From NCBI GenBank assembly GCA_021229015.1, contig CM037788.1, positions 46,552,497 through 46,616,496 of the forward strand: a stretch of DNA of 64,000 nt, given 5' to 3'. This document shows, in pieces, positions 31,101-41,500 of the stretch. The position numbers and the translations under genes were made by a program. How positions within the stretch are numbered: position 1 is the first letter of the stretch; each line of letters starts with the position of its first letter. The notes under the pieces were generated by a model. The model did no database searches and was not told where the DNA came from. It worked only from the letters and a program-made list of their open reading frames with translations. Source of the stretch: Solen grandis. Its lineage: Eukaryota > Mollusca > Bivalvia > Adapedonta > Solenidae.

Positions 31101-32439
31101 TTAGCTCGCCGGGACGAAGTCCTCGGAAAGCTATTGGATTGGGGGGTATGTTGAGCGGGCGGAATCAAAAGTTAGTTTCCGCACGATAATTCCGAAACAG
31201 GTTTAGAGGTTTAAATAATTTTCGGTATACATGTTTATCTCATTAANNNNNNNNNNNNNNNNNNNNNNNNNNNNNNNNNNNNNNNNNNNNNNNNNNNNNN
31301 NNNNNNNNNNNNNNNNNNNNNNNNNNNNNNNNNNNNNNNNNNNNNNAATGTTGATCAGATACATTGTATTCTCCCATTGGCATTTGTAACATTTACACAT
31401 AGGAATCAGTCCAGTCCTGTCATACTCACGCGGAGACAAGGTTGCGTGAAGGGGTTTTAATCACCTTGGGTTATGTCTCATAACCTTCTGCACCAATCAC
31501 AACAAGTAGTTTGGAATTGAACCAAATTAGGTCTGTGGATACCAGGTTGTTGATTTGATGAAACCTTTTGGTGTTCTACCAAGATGACTGGATTCAACTC
31601 CCAGGGAACCAAATCCTATCCTATGCTCCTGATAAATTATCATTAATTATTTATCATTTATCTTTTAACTTTATTTGTTCTCTTAGCTCACTAGTGCACA
31701 ACATGTTTACGTTGAATTTGATTTCGTTTGGCACAAATATTCACCTCATGGTTGTCTACCATAATTGTTTAGTCAAAGTTTAACCATTGAGAAAAGAGAC
31801 CATTTGGGTTTGGCTGTTACCCTAACATTCTTTATATAGAAATTTCAAAACTATGATCAGGCACAAAAGTTAGAAACTTTATTTTACAACAAATGGATAG
31901 AAAGCTGCGTGGCTTATGTAAATCTCCTCGTTTGCACTTCTTCGTGTCATATTTAAATTTCAAATACACACAAGGCTATTGTTTTTAGTTGCTGAGGAAG
32001 AAAAAGAATGGTTTTGAATATTATTTTGGAAACAACACATTCTGCTCAGCGTATATTAAGCGCGCACGGTGATGCGTTTTATAGAAAAAGTAACCCGGTG
32101 ACCCCAGCCAATTCAGGAATAATTCACATGTTCAAATGTCACAGACATGAAAAAATGCATAACGTTCATTTATGTTAATAATTTAATCATATAATTAATG
32201 ATTATACAGTATATCTTTCACTTTCTTTTAAGCTCATGGTGAGCTTTTGTAATACCTGAATGTCTGTTGTCCGTCAACAATTTTAGTGTTCTTCATTTCT
32301 TAAAGGTCAACCACAAAGATATCATTTTCATTATTATCTGTTAGAATTTATTTGTGTAAGACCTTATGTACAAAAAAATATTTTAAAATATTTGTAGTTT
32401 GTATGAAATCGGCTATTGAAAATAGCAAAAATGACCCAG
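25198..32439 (+). CDS. FAM20-like secretory-pathway kinase, 5' part (3 exons)
   Basis: Exon 1 coding 25203-25600 (acceptor TTTTGTAG at 25197, so a 5' UTR exon lies upstream), exon 2 30930-31048, exon 3 32398-32439 (42 nt); phases 2, 1, 1 agree and all sites are AG/GT. Residues about 9-26 (VILVVTGIIFVCIQSLF) are a type II signal anchor, followed by an Asn/Ser-rich stem with N-glycosylation sites. The luminal part has a CLQTDWAVNEMI segment, then, across exons 1-2, NWLQFQRHIRQFSLYDPDDP and VDSLLQDLTSLPI. This matches the FAM20 pattern (W..F...I...LY...P.V..LL.DL...PI) at the start of the kinase fold. FAM20 proteins phosphorylate secreted proteins or xylose in the Golgi. Later exons with the GTQ and catalytic motifs were not found up to 38200. 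Intron 1 is filled by satellites; intron 2 contains the gap. Confidence 0.6.
25798..26385 (+). repeat. 50-bp satellite array A (left block)
   Basis: About eleven diverged units including CATATTAAGGG, CCTATTCTCCACTCTATGC and ATGTGTACACAAATGTG. Same orientation as the right block at 28652-29650. ORFs in it are repeat by-products. It lies in intron 1 of the FAM20-like gene. Confidence 0.95.
26398..26890 (+). repeat. quasi-palindromic satellite array B (left arm)
   Basis: About ten units of roughly 53 bp. Each unit is AATGGTTGAGCT, GG(G/A)TCGTAGATCGT, AGCTCAACCATT, with a 12-14 bp A/T-rich spacer; the 12-bp ends of each unit are inverted repeats. The asymmetric centre reads GGNTCGTAGATCGT on the plus strand throughout this block. 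Confidence 0.95.
26891..27630 (+). repeat. satellite core C, about 210-bp units with CGTCGGGAAA motifs
   Basis: About 3.3 copies of a 187-217 bp unit, itself made of recurring TCGTCGGGAAA and TTGTCGGAAA phrases. It begins after TTGAAAAAGTTCACGGAA and ends in GGGAACTTTTTCAA, which are inverted versions of an array B spacer, so it sits exactly at the turn between the two B arms. Confidence 0.9.
27631..28625 (-). repeat. quasi-palindromic satellite array B' (right arm, inverted)
   Basis: About nineteen units of the array B sequence with the centre reversed (ACGATCTACGA(T/C)CC on the plus strand). Spacers are the complements of those in the left arm (for example TTTTGGTTTATTTGAA and TATGAACATTTTCAA). 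ORFs here are repeat by-products. Confidence 0.95.
28652..29650 (+). repeat. 50-bp satellite array A' (right block)
   Basis: About twenty units of the 50-bp repeat, more uniform than the left block (many exact GGGCCCCTATTCTCCACTCT steps). The last five units form a variant with CCTCCTATTCTCCTTTCTAT and GTGAACACAAATGTG. Direct orientation relative to the left block. Confidence 0.95.
29655..29765 (+). repeat. SINE-like tail copy
   Basis: Contains AGGAAGCATTCAAGCTGACT and 'CACCTGTAATTAGCTGGATG', the family seen at 571-710. The rest of the intron to 30929 shows nothing I can name. Confidence 0.45.
31247..31346. other. assembly gap, 100 N
   Basis: A run of exactly 100 undetermined bases, the usual placeholder for a gap of unknown size, in intron 2 of the FAM20-like gene. 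Confidence 1.
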
Positions 32440-35400
32440 GTAAGAAAAGAATGACTTCTCTCCCTTCGCTACGACTAAACACTGCTAACACTATATATCG
32501 TATTGAACAATTCTCAGTTACTGTAAAGTTACTACGAAAAGGGGCGAGGAGTTCCAAGTAAGTTGGCTGGCGAAGGCAAACGGTCATAGACCTAGCTAAG
32601 CAGTATAAGTTTGATTGTTTGTTTTCTTTCGTGTTACTAGGTGCTTTTATATATATTTAGTACAAGGTCAATAAACAATGTAATATCATGATTTAACACC
32701 AGACACGTGTTATACCTTCTTATCAGTGGGCCCATCATGTGTTTACATTGATCGGATATGTCACCTTTATGCATCGCCGGTATACCCCCTTCCTTCTCCA
32801 TTACCCCAGAAGGTGCAATCGACATGTACACGACATAAATGTAATAACTAGCATGACTACAAATTTCTTCAACAACTAGAATATTAATCCATTCTATTTT
32901 ATGTTGATCATAACTAAAATTGTTATAAAAATTTACATAGAAATATTTTATTTTGGAAAGGAAGACATTCTTTCAGCATATTTCCATACCGAATCTCTGT
33001 GATAAACTGATAATAATATTAAATTAAAAAAAATCTGTAAAACTAATAGCGATTATCTTAATAGCAGTACTAGTAAGTGTATTCCAAATGTTGTTGTTAA
33101 ACAAGTAATTTTCTAATTTATTTAGATAGTGAGTAGAATTTAACAACAGTTTTTAATAGAACATGGGGCCACGTTAAAAATTGTTTGCAGTCAAATTAGA
33201 TTTTTTGCTATCTTCTTGGAGAAAAAGGACTGGAGGTCAAGCGTCAGCCAATATATGGAAAGAAATTTATTTATTAAGTACGTTAACAGTTGCCAAGCCT
33301 CTATTTTATTTCTCTAATACTTGTTTGAAAAAGCATTCCCTATATATGTCTATCAATTCAAATTTTATATCAAACATCGCAAAACTTTTGAATACTACAC
33401 GAACTCTAGTACAGTCACGCTTGACCCCAATGATGGCGGCGCATATCGTCGAGGACGCACCTGCCAAAAATCAGACTTTTACCAAAGGCAGTGTGCAGGA
33501 CATTTTTCTTGCTGTGGGAAAAGAAGAGAATAACACAATCAGATTCTGACAATGACAACGATAAGGAGTCTTGATCCGTGAAAAGAAGGTATTCAAGTAT
33601 GATTTCCATACTCAGACTCAAACTATGCCCATTACTTTCAATAGGGATTTGAGTATGATACTCAATTTGAGTCTGGATCGTACTTACGTAATATTGAGAA
33701 CACAAGGCCTGAACATTTGGGAAATACACTGGAAGAATTTATTTTGATTCTGGTCTTTCACACAGTGAAATTGAAAAATAAATTATTTTTAGACGTTTTA
33801 ATTGAGAAACAAAATTAAACAATAGTAGAATTAACAGCCACAACAGACAAGCTTGTATTTGTCTCAGTTTGCTGGAACCCACTGGCCATGGAAAAGGCAG
33901 GCAATCTTTTAAAAAGTTGATATTATTGGATATTTACATATTTTTGATGAATGGTATAAGTCACAGTTATCTATTGTTGAAGACATCTTGACTCCCTACC
34001 GGAAGGTAAAGAGACATACTATGCAAACCAGATTTTGTGAAATAAAATAAATACCTCGGTTCTAAATAATGTGTGAATAGTGCACTGATATGCTAAGCGT
34101 GTATGCAACGGAAGATGATGATCAACAGTTTCAGTTTTTAACAACAGTTTTATAAAATATCTTGAAGATTTAACAATTCATCTTGTTGCTATGGAACCTG
34201 TACCATTTGAAACATTGCTATATGTGATTTTTTGCCCTTTAAATTATGCAAGAGATGTTGGTGCTTGTCAGAGAATCATTGAATAACTGAGTCTCAAAAT
34301 AATGCTGGTTACCTTGTCACAGCTGTGCTACTTTAAAGTGTTTGGATTATGGATAGATAACATTAAGATTGGTTTAATATAGGAGATATTTGTTTGTTTT
34401 TAGTGAATAAAGAATATATCTCATCGAGAACTGATAAAATTTTGATATTCTTTATTTTAACTTTAATATTGGTTTACTTCGAGATGAGATGATATATTAC
34501 ATATTCACTCAAAACAATTTTCTTCTTAATTTATGCTAACTGCTGCTACATAACCATACACATATCTTTTTTAAGTAAAAAAAATGAAACGTGTAATTAC
34601 AGGTGCAAAAGAAAGTCCCCTAGTGGCCAGAGGCTCTCGGATAGTGCCCTTGACTTTCCTCAAGCCAGCTGGATGGAAGGCAACCTCATATGAAAAATCC
34701 GAGTGACCCTGTTTAGCTTGAACCCACGGCAGTTCAGGACTATGCCCACTCAGCCACAGAGACCACCGAACAAATGTGTACGATAAAGGGCCTGACAGTT
34801 AAATAGGGACACTGGTTACTGGTTAGTTAAATATCATTCAAAAACACACACATTTCACATGTCTTTATTCACACGTTTAAATACATGAAAGATAGGTATA
34901 AACATATAAATGAACTATCATGTAAAACTTATGTTGTTTATCTAATGATTTTTTGTTTGTTTTCAAAATGGATTTAAAAATCGAAAATGACACCTAAATT
35001 TGGTACACACTGGCGTAACTCCCTTAAGGTACTTTCAAGGCACCATCGCGCATGCTAGAAAAAAAAATCCTGGGAAGCGCATTCCCCCGAACCTCTTAGA
35101 CCAGGCCTACATGTCAATGTAGATTCAGCAACGTCAATGGTACATAGTTGTAAGCCATGATCTCCCTCTGTTTCTCTCTCTCTCCTTATGATGCTCAAAC
35201 AATACGTACACTTGCAACATCTATTTTTTGTATTTACGAAATGAAAGATATTGACAATGACTTAATTGTAGAAGTAAAGTAGGAACTATTGCACAGCCCT
35301 TTGTTATTGCACTGTGAATCGAAATTCATTAATGTAGAAAATGCATTAAACAGAAAAAAAAAACATCATACGGCAGAAAAATGTACAGTATATGCCAACT

Positions 35401-35770
35401 TAATACTTACAGTATAGGGTATACATTCATCTTCACGTAAATACTGCATTCCATTGTATTTATGTTTTGCACACTTGTGTTAAAACAAATAAAAATGTTT
35501 TCAAAACTAAATTGAACACATTGATTCCGATTAATATATATAACAGTAGAATAATAAATGAAAATGCCATTTGCAGTAGTGATCATACGGTGTACAAATG
35601 ATTTTTGAATAAATTATCTGCTTTTCAACTATCACCAATCACCACCATCTCTCAACCATGTTAAAATTACAAAACTTGGTTCATGTCCATGCTGATAAAA
35701 ATATCACAGGACGTATGACTGTATTTCAGGTCTTTTGGATTGCATTTCATTTGGTATAGTAACATGAAAA
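32440..35770. other. no supported gene; scattered repeats
   Basis: A 122-codon ORF at 33181-33549 has no recognisable domain. Around 34600-34790 there is a SINE-like segment with AGCTTGAACCCACGGC. Around 33590-33690 are imperfect inverted repeats built on GAGTATGA and TCATACTC. I saw no further FAM20-like exon. Confidence 0.5.
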
Positions 35771-38140
35771 ACAAGAGGGCCATGATGGCCCTGAATCGCT
35801 CACCTGAGTACCATTGCTTCAACTGATGTCAAGGTTTTTAAACAGACAAGGATTCTGATATAACTTAATCTAAAACATTTTACCCCTGACAATACTACAC
35901 ACCAAATATCTAAGCAATGGGCCATATGGTTTCAGAGAAGACTTGGGCGCAGGGTCATTTATCACCGTAGGGCCAAGACTTTGAAAATCTTTGTAATGAA
36001 CCATTAGATGCTACTACATACCAAAAATCTTAGCTCTAGGCCTTATTGATTCATAGAAGAAGATTTTTTAAGATTTTCCTATTTAACTCTATGTAAAACA
36101 AGTGACCCCTGGTGTGGGGTCATTTATCACCATTGGGCTATGATTTGTACAATCTTGGTAGTGGCCCATAAGATGATGCTACATACCAAATATCTAAGCT
36201 CTAGGCCTTATGGATTCATAGAAGAAGATTTTTTAAGATTTTCCTATATAACTCTGTGTAAAACAAGTGACCCCTGGTGCGGGGTCATTTATCACCATAG
36301 GGCTATGATTTGTACAATCTTGGTAGTGGCCCATAAGATGATGCTTCATACCAAATATCTAAGCTCTAGGCCTTATGCATTCATGGAAGAAGATTTTTTA
36401 AGATTTTCCTATATAACTCTATGTAAAACAAGTGACCCCTGGAGCGGGGTCATTTATCACCATAGGGCTATGATTTGTACAATCTTGGTAGTGGCCCATA
36501 AGATGATGCTACATACCAAATATCTAAGCTCTAGGCCTTATGGATTCATAGAAGAAGATTTTTTAAGATTTTCCTATATAACTCTATGTAAAACAAGTGA
36601 CCCCTGGTGCGGGGTCATTTATCACCATAGGGCTATGATTTGTACAATCTTGGTAGTGGCCCATAAGATGATGCTACATACCAAATATCTAAGCTCTAGG
36701 CCTTATGCATTCATGGAAGAAGATTTTTTAAGATTTTCCTTTAAACTCTATGTAAAACAAGTGACCCCTGGTGCGGGGTCATTTATCACCATAGAGCTAT
36801 GATTTGTACAATCTTGGTAGTGGCCCATAAGATGATGCTACATACCAAATATCTAAGCTCTAGGCCTTATGGATTCATAGAAGAAGATTTTTTAAGATTT
36901 TCCTATATAACTCTGTGTAAAACAAGTGACCCCTGGTGCGGGGTCATTTATCACCATAGGGCTATGATTTGTACAATCTTGGTAGTGGCCCATAAGATGA
37001 TGCTTCATACCAAATATCTAAGCTCTAGGCCTTATGCATTCATGGAAGAAGATTTTTTAAGATTTTCCTATATAACTCTATGTAAAACAAGTGACCCCTG
37101 GAGCGGGGTCATTTATCACCATAGGGCTATGATTTGTACAATCTTGGTAGTGGCCCATAAGATGATGCTACATACCAAATATCTAAGCTCTAGGCCTTAT
37201 GCATTCATGGAAGAAGATTTTTTAAGATTTTCCTTTAAATCATGTAAAACAAGTGACCCCTGGTGCGGGGTCATTTATCACCATAGGGCTATGATTTGTA
37301 CAATCTTGGTAGTGGCCCATAAGATGATGCTTCATACCAAATATCTAAGCTCTAGGCCTTATGATTCATGAAGAAGATTTTTTAAGATTTTCTATAAACT
37401 CTATGTAAAACAAGTGACCCCTGGTGCGGGGTCATTTATCACCATAGAGCTATGATTTGTACAATCTTGGTAGTGGCCCATAAGATGATGCTACATACCA
37501 AATATCTAAGCTCTAGGCCTTATGGATTCATAGAAGAAGATTTTTTAAGATTTTTCTATATAACTCTATGTAAAACAAGTGACCCCTGGTGCGGGGTCAT
37601 TTATCACCATAGGGCTATGATTTGTACAATCTTGGTAGTAGCCCATAATATGATGCTACATACCAAAAATCAAAAGGCTAGGCCTTGTGGTTTCGGAGAA
37701 GAAGATTTTTTCAAGTTTTTCCTATATTAGCCTATGTGAAATCAAGTGACCCCTGGGGCGGGGCCAATTTTGACCCCAGGGTCATAATTTGTACAATCCT
37801 GGTAGAGAGTCATAAGATCATGCTACATACCAAAAATCAAAAGGCTAGGCCTTGTGGTTTCAGAGAAGAAGATTTTTTAAATTTTCATTTTTAAAATCTA
37901 TTTTTAGCTCCTGTGACCTAATTATGCGATGGACCAGAACCATTTATACAACTTTAGTAGAGCTTCATCCAAGGAACATTCCTGTAAAATATTTTTCAAA
38001 TTGGCCAAGCCGTTTAGGAGGAGATGTTGTTTGAAGCAATTGTTGACGCCGGACGCACGCACGCACGCACGGACGACGGACGCCGGACAAAAGGCGATCA
38101 GAAAAGCTCACCTTGAGCACGTTGTGCTCATGTGAGCTAA
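35771..38140 (-). mobile_element. Helitron/pearl-like non-autonomous element
   Basis: The left end has a palindrome, AGGGCCATGATGGCCCT, then AATCGCTCACCTGAG. The middle is a tandem core (36062-37700). The right end has a GACG/CACG-type microsatellite (near 38045-38090), then AGCTCACCTTGAGCACGTTG, which forms a short hairpin (GAGCAC/GTGCTC), followed by GTGAGCTAA. A hairpin just before CTRR is typical of Helitron ends, and tandem core plus tetranucleotide microsatellite is the published layout of bivalve pearl elements. No protein is encoded. It ends against the polyadenylation signal of the lectin gene. Confidence 0.7.
36062..37700 (+). repeat. tandem array of about ten 165-bp units
   Basis: Each unit carries GGGCTATGATTTGTACAATC, ATGCTACATACCAAATATCT and GTGACCCCTGGTGCGGGGTC. 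Period 165 is a multiple of three, so one frame stays open over several units and gives ORFs of up to 220 codons with a 55-residue repeat; these are not genes. Alternating variants (GGATTCATAGAAG against GCATTCATGGAAG) show a partial two-unit higher order. Confidence 0.95.
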
Positions 38141-38147
38141 AAACACG

Positions 38148-38153
38148 TTTATT
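38148..38153 (-). promoter_or_regulatory. polyadenylation signal AATAAA of the lectin gene
   Basis: On the minus strand AATAAA lies 107 bases after the TAA of the lectin gene. The expected cleavage zone 10-30 bases further falls in the terminal hairpin of the adjacent transposable element. Confidence 0.6.
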
Positions 38154-38260
38154 TCCATCTGCAAAACAAAACGAAAACACTGACTTCCAACACATCAACA
38201 CCAAGCCCAAAATTAAAGGAATTGCATCAACAATCTTGTAAATGCTTATGAAAACATACA

Positions 38261-38517
38261 TTAAGATACCGACTCATAGTCCGAATTGTCATACTCAGCT
38301 ATGCCATTCGATGTTCCATTTATAGCTACACTATCATGCGTCTTGTCGTAAGAGGCGTTTTCAAACCCTCCAGCGTTGATGCCCCTGAATAACAAGAAGC
38401 CGCCCCCGGGGGACCGTCTCTTCATGACTATCAGCCCCCCGCAAACAATGACCAGCGCGATCATCACGCCTACCAGAATCCCAGCAATCTGCCCGCCGGA
38501 CAGGTCTGTTGGCGTAC
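38261..38517 (-). CDS. lectin gene last exon: transmembrane helix and tail
   Basis: It enters at phase 1 and ends at TAA (38261-38263). Thr-Asp-Leu-Ser-Gly-Gly leads into the helix QIAGILVGVMIALVIVCGGL, with MKRR as the stop-transfer signal, so type I topology. The tail of about 55 residues contains GGFENASYDK and ends NSDYESVS. FENxxY resembles the FENTLY internalisation motif of the vertebrate mannose receptor and fits clathrin-mediated uptake. The acceptor is directly preceded (in gene sense) by a 30-bp tandem repeat. Confidence 0.85.
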
Positions 38518-41500
38518 CTGTATTGTACAATATATCAAATTTAGGAGTCTAATCATACAACATATCAAATTTAGGATTCTAATCATACAACATATTGAAT
38601 TAATGAGTCTTATCATACAACATATCAAATTTAGGATTCTAATCATACAACATATTGAATTAATGAGTCTTATCATACAACATATTGAATTAATGAGTCT
38701 AATCATACAACATATTGAATTTATGTCCCCCTCTTTTCTACTTTTTGACCTTATAGTCTTAATTGTCTATGCACAAGACCTTCATATTAAAAAAATGACC
38801 TCTCTTTATATTAGGCCTATTTATATATAGAGAGGCAGTTATTATTTTATCAATTTCTCTGCATGAGTCCCGGGTCTCACTATGCTTAAAAAATATGACT
38901 CCTAAATTCAAAAGCATTGTCCATATATTTTATGCATCTTGAGGATGCATTGAAATTTAAACTTAGAATCTTGACAGCAAAAACATTACATCTAAGACGA
39001 AGAATGCACGGGTAAAAAAAATCAATAGAGTGGTCGACTTTAATGTATATACAGCATTGAATACCGTCCAGAAAATGACGTGAAGCCATACCATTTGATT
39101 CCTGCAGTTGGACTGTCTGTGGACTCTGAGTTTTCGATGGAGGTACAAAAGGCGGTGGCGAATTTGTAGTCCTTTGCGTTACCTTTGTGCTTGTGGATTG
39201 TGTGTTAATACTCGTGGTTTTTGGTTTTGAGGTCGTTGTTGTTGAGGTTGTTTTTGTTGTCGTAGTAACAGTCGTAGTTGGAGTTGTGGGCGATGTTGCT
39301 GGCACTAGAACAACAATACACGATACGTTATAAGGAGTAGAAACTGTTGCAGATGAAACAACTGAAGTCAAAGGTCAGTGTTTTATACTGTTTTATATGT
39401 GATTGGGTGCTACTTTGAATTACCAAAAGAGGTATCATAATCTGCTTATTAAAATATAAATGAGTGACAATTGTCTCATTGAAGCAAAGGTGCGTTTCTC
39501 ATAGACTCACATTTTTATCTGTAAATTTTACTGAAGTTGTAACGAAACCACAGTGTACCAAAAAAAGTACTCATTTTATACATTCTTATTTTACGAGATT
39601 ATCATTTTTATATGATTAAATACTATTTTGAAAAATAGACTGAGTTGTAAGCTATTAAACAGTATTTGAACATTTCAACGTGACTTACATTTTGGTGTTT
39701 TACAAATATAGTGTTTTCTGGTTTGACATGAAGTCGACCTCCATTTGGCCGATTTGTCGTAGATGAAGACACAGTCATCGGTGGGACCAGATTCCCAGTT
39801 CAGATACGGGTTAGGGCTGCCATCTGACCAGCCAAAAAAGCCTCCTGAAATTTTAAAGAAGGGACCGCATAATTTATGTTAGTTAATAAATCTAGATTGC
39901 ACTTCACGGGTATGCCCATGCACATGCGTATCAGGTACACGTCCTTTGCTAGGTCAGGTTGTGTCAGGGCTTTGGGTTATGGTTAGTGTTACCTGCGGCA
40001 CCTGCGTAAGAGCGGAAAACAATGCGTACAGGTAAGGTGTAACTACCCCGTATATTATCGTAACTATATGAAAATATCATCAAAAGATAAACACTTTAAT
40101 TTTTTTCACATACCAACGTTGTGCCACAATGTTCCATTAGTGTTATAACAACAATTTAATGGCAATGACGTTATTCATTAGAACGTTACATAAACGTACA
40201 GCTGGTACCAAATGACTATTTGCTGTTGATTTTAGAAATAGCTATATGAATTCAAGATGAACAGAAAGAGAGTGTAACAGACTGAATTGAACGCTCCCAT
40301 TACGGATACATTCTCACTGTGACAGTTTCTTTTTTAAAAAAAAGGAAAAAATTAAATCAAATCTAACATTAATTTTAATTGTATTTGGGACTTTGGGACA
40401 TTACAGTGACACGCACAAACTTGTACACAAAGCAGTTAATTATGCTTAGGTGAAGCATAAAATGCTGATGTATGTGACCTCAGCTTTTTTCATGTATCAA
40501 TTATATAAATTCACTGAAGTTAGTTCTACAAAATAACTGTGCTCGGCAAATGATTTATAGTTGAAAGTATGGAGAAAAAAACATCAATGATGTGATCGAA
40601 ATATGTGAAGGAATATTTGTACGCTAGGCTTCAGCAGACTTTCAGAGATTAGTCATTAGTCATTAGTCCAGATACCCCGATCTATATCGTAAACCCACGT
40701 GTGAAGGATAAGAAACATACCTGAGCGCCTAAACCCTATCCAGGTGTCACTTGCATGATCAGACGCACTGACAGGGGCTCTGTCAATCTCCCGGACCAAG
40801 AAGTTCTCCTCCAGCCTGGAGACGATACTGACAAGGTTCATCCCACGGGACCGGCAGTCCGCGTCCGCATCCGACCAGCTCTTACCGTGCTGAATCCATG
40901 GTTACAGAAAATGGTTTAAGTTGATTTGAAGAAAAAACACCTTATAAACAAATAAGAGGTTCTTAGAGTTGATGAATCGCCTTTCATATGGTACGACAAC
41001 AATGAGTTTCAGTAAGCAATGTTAATATAGCATATCTGCCTCATTTTTTTTATTTGTTTGCAATGTACTCGAAGTTATAAGAAAATATATTCCTACGTTT
41101 TTTGTTGTTGTCCTTTTTTTTCATTTTAATATAATTTCGGATGAAATATTCAGCAAAAAGGTCTGAAAATAAATCTTTACGGAACTAAACAAAATAAGCG
41201 TTGTTATCAAATCCCCTGAAATTCTAAGACACAGAATTCTGAGACTAAACCACCAAAAAATACGTACGTCTGTCACAAACAGGTAGCAGTAGTCACCATT
41301 CTGCTTCCAGGACAAGTCCTTACAGTAACCACTTGGAAACCCAGAAGGTGTGGGTGCAGGTTCTGAAACAACCATGAATTGTAATTTAGAGTATGCATAT
41401 TTTATACCAGTCTTCATATATAACAAACATGGCGCAAGAGCTAAAAACAACCAATACATGTATATCTAAAATACTTCATTTATGACTGGATTGAAACATA

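Noticed and set aside
33181..33549. 122-codon plus-strand ORF downstream of the FAM20-like exons
   Set aside because: It shows no FAM20 kinase motif and no family I recognise; overlapping frames on both strands are equally open.
36140..37371. ORFs of 220 and 190 codons with 55-residue repeats
   Set aside because: They follow from a 165-bp tandem unit; flanked by transposable-element ends and containing no recognisable protein.
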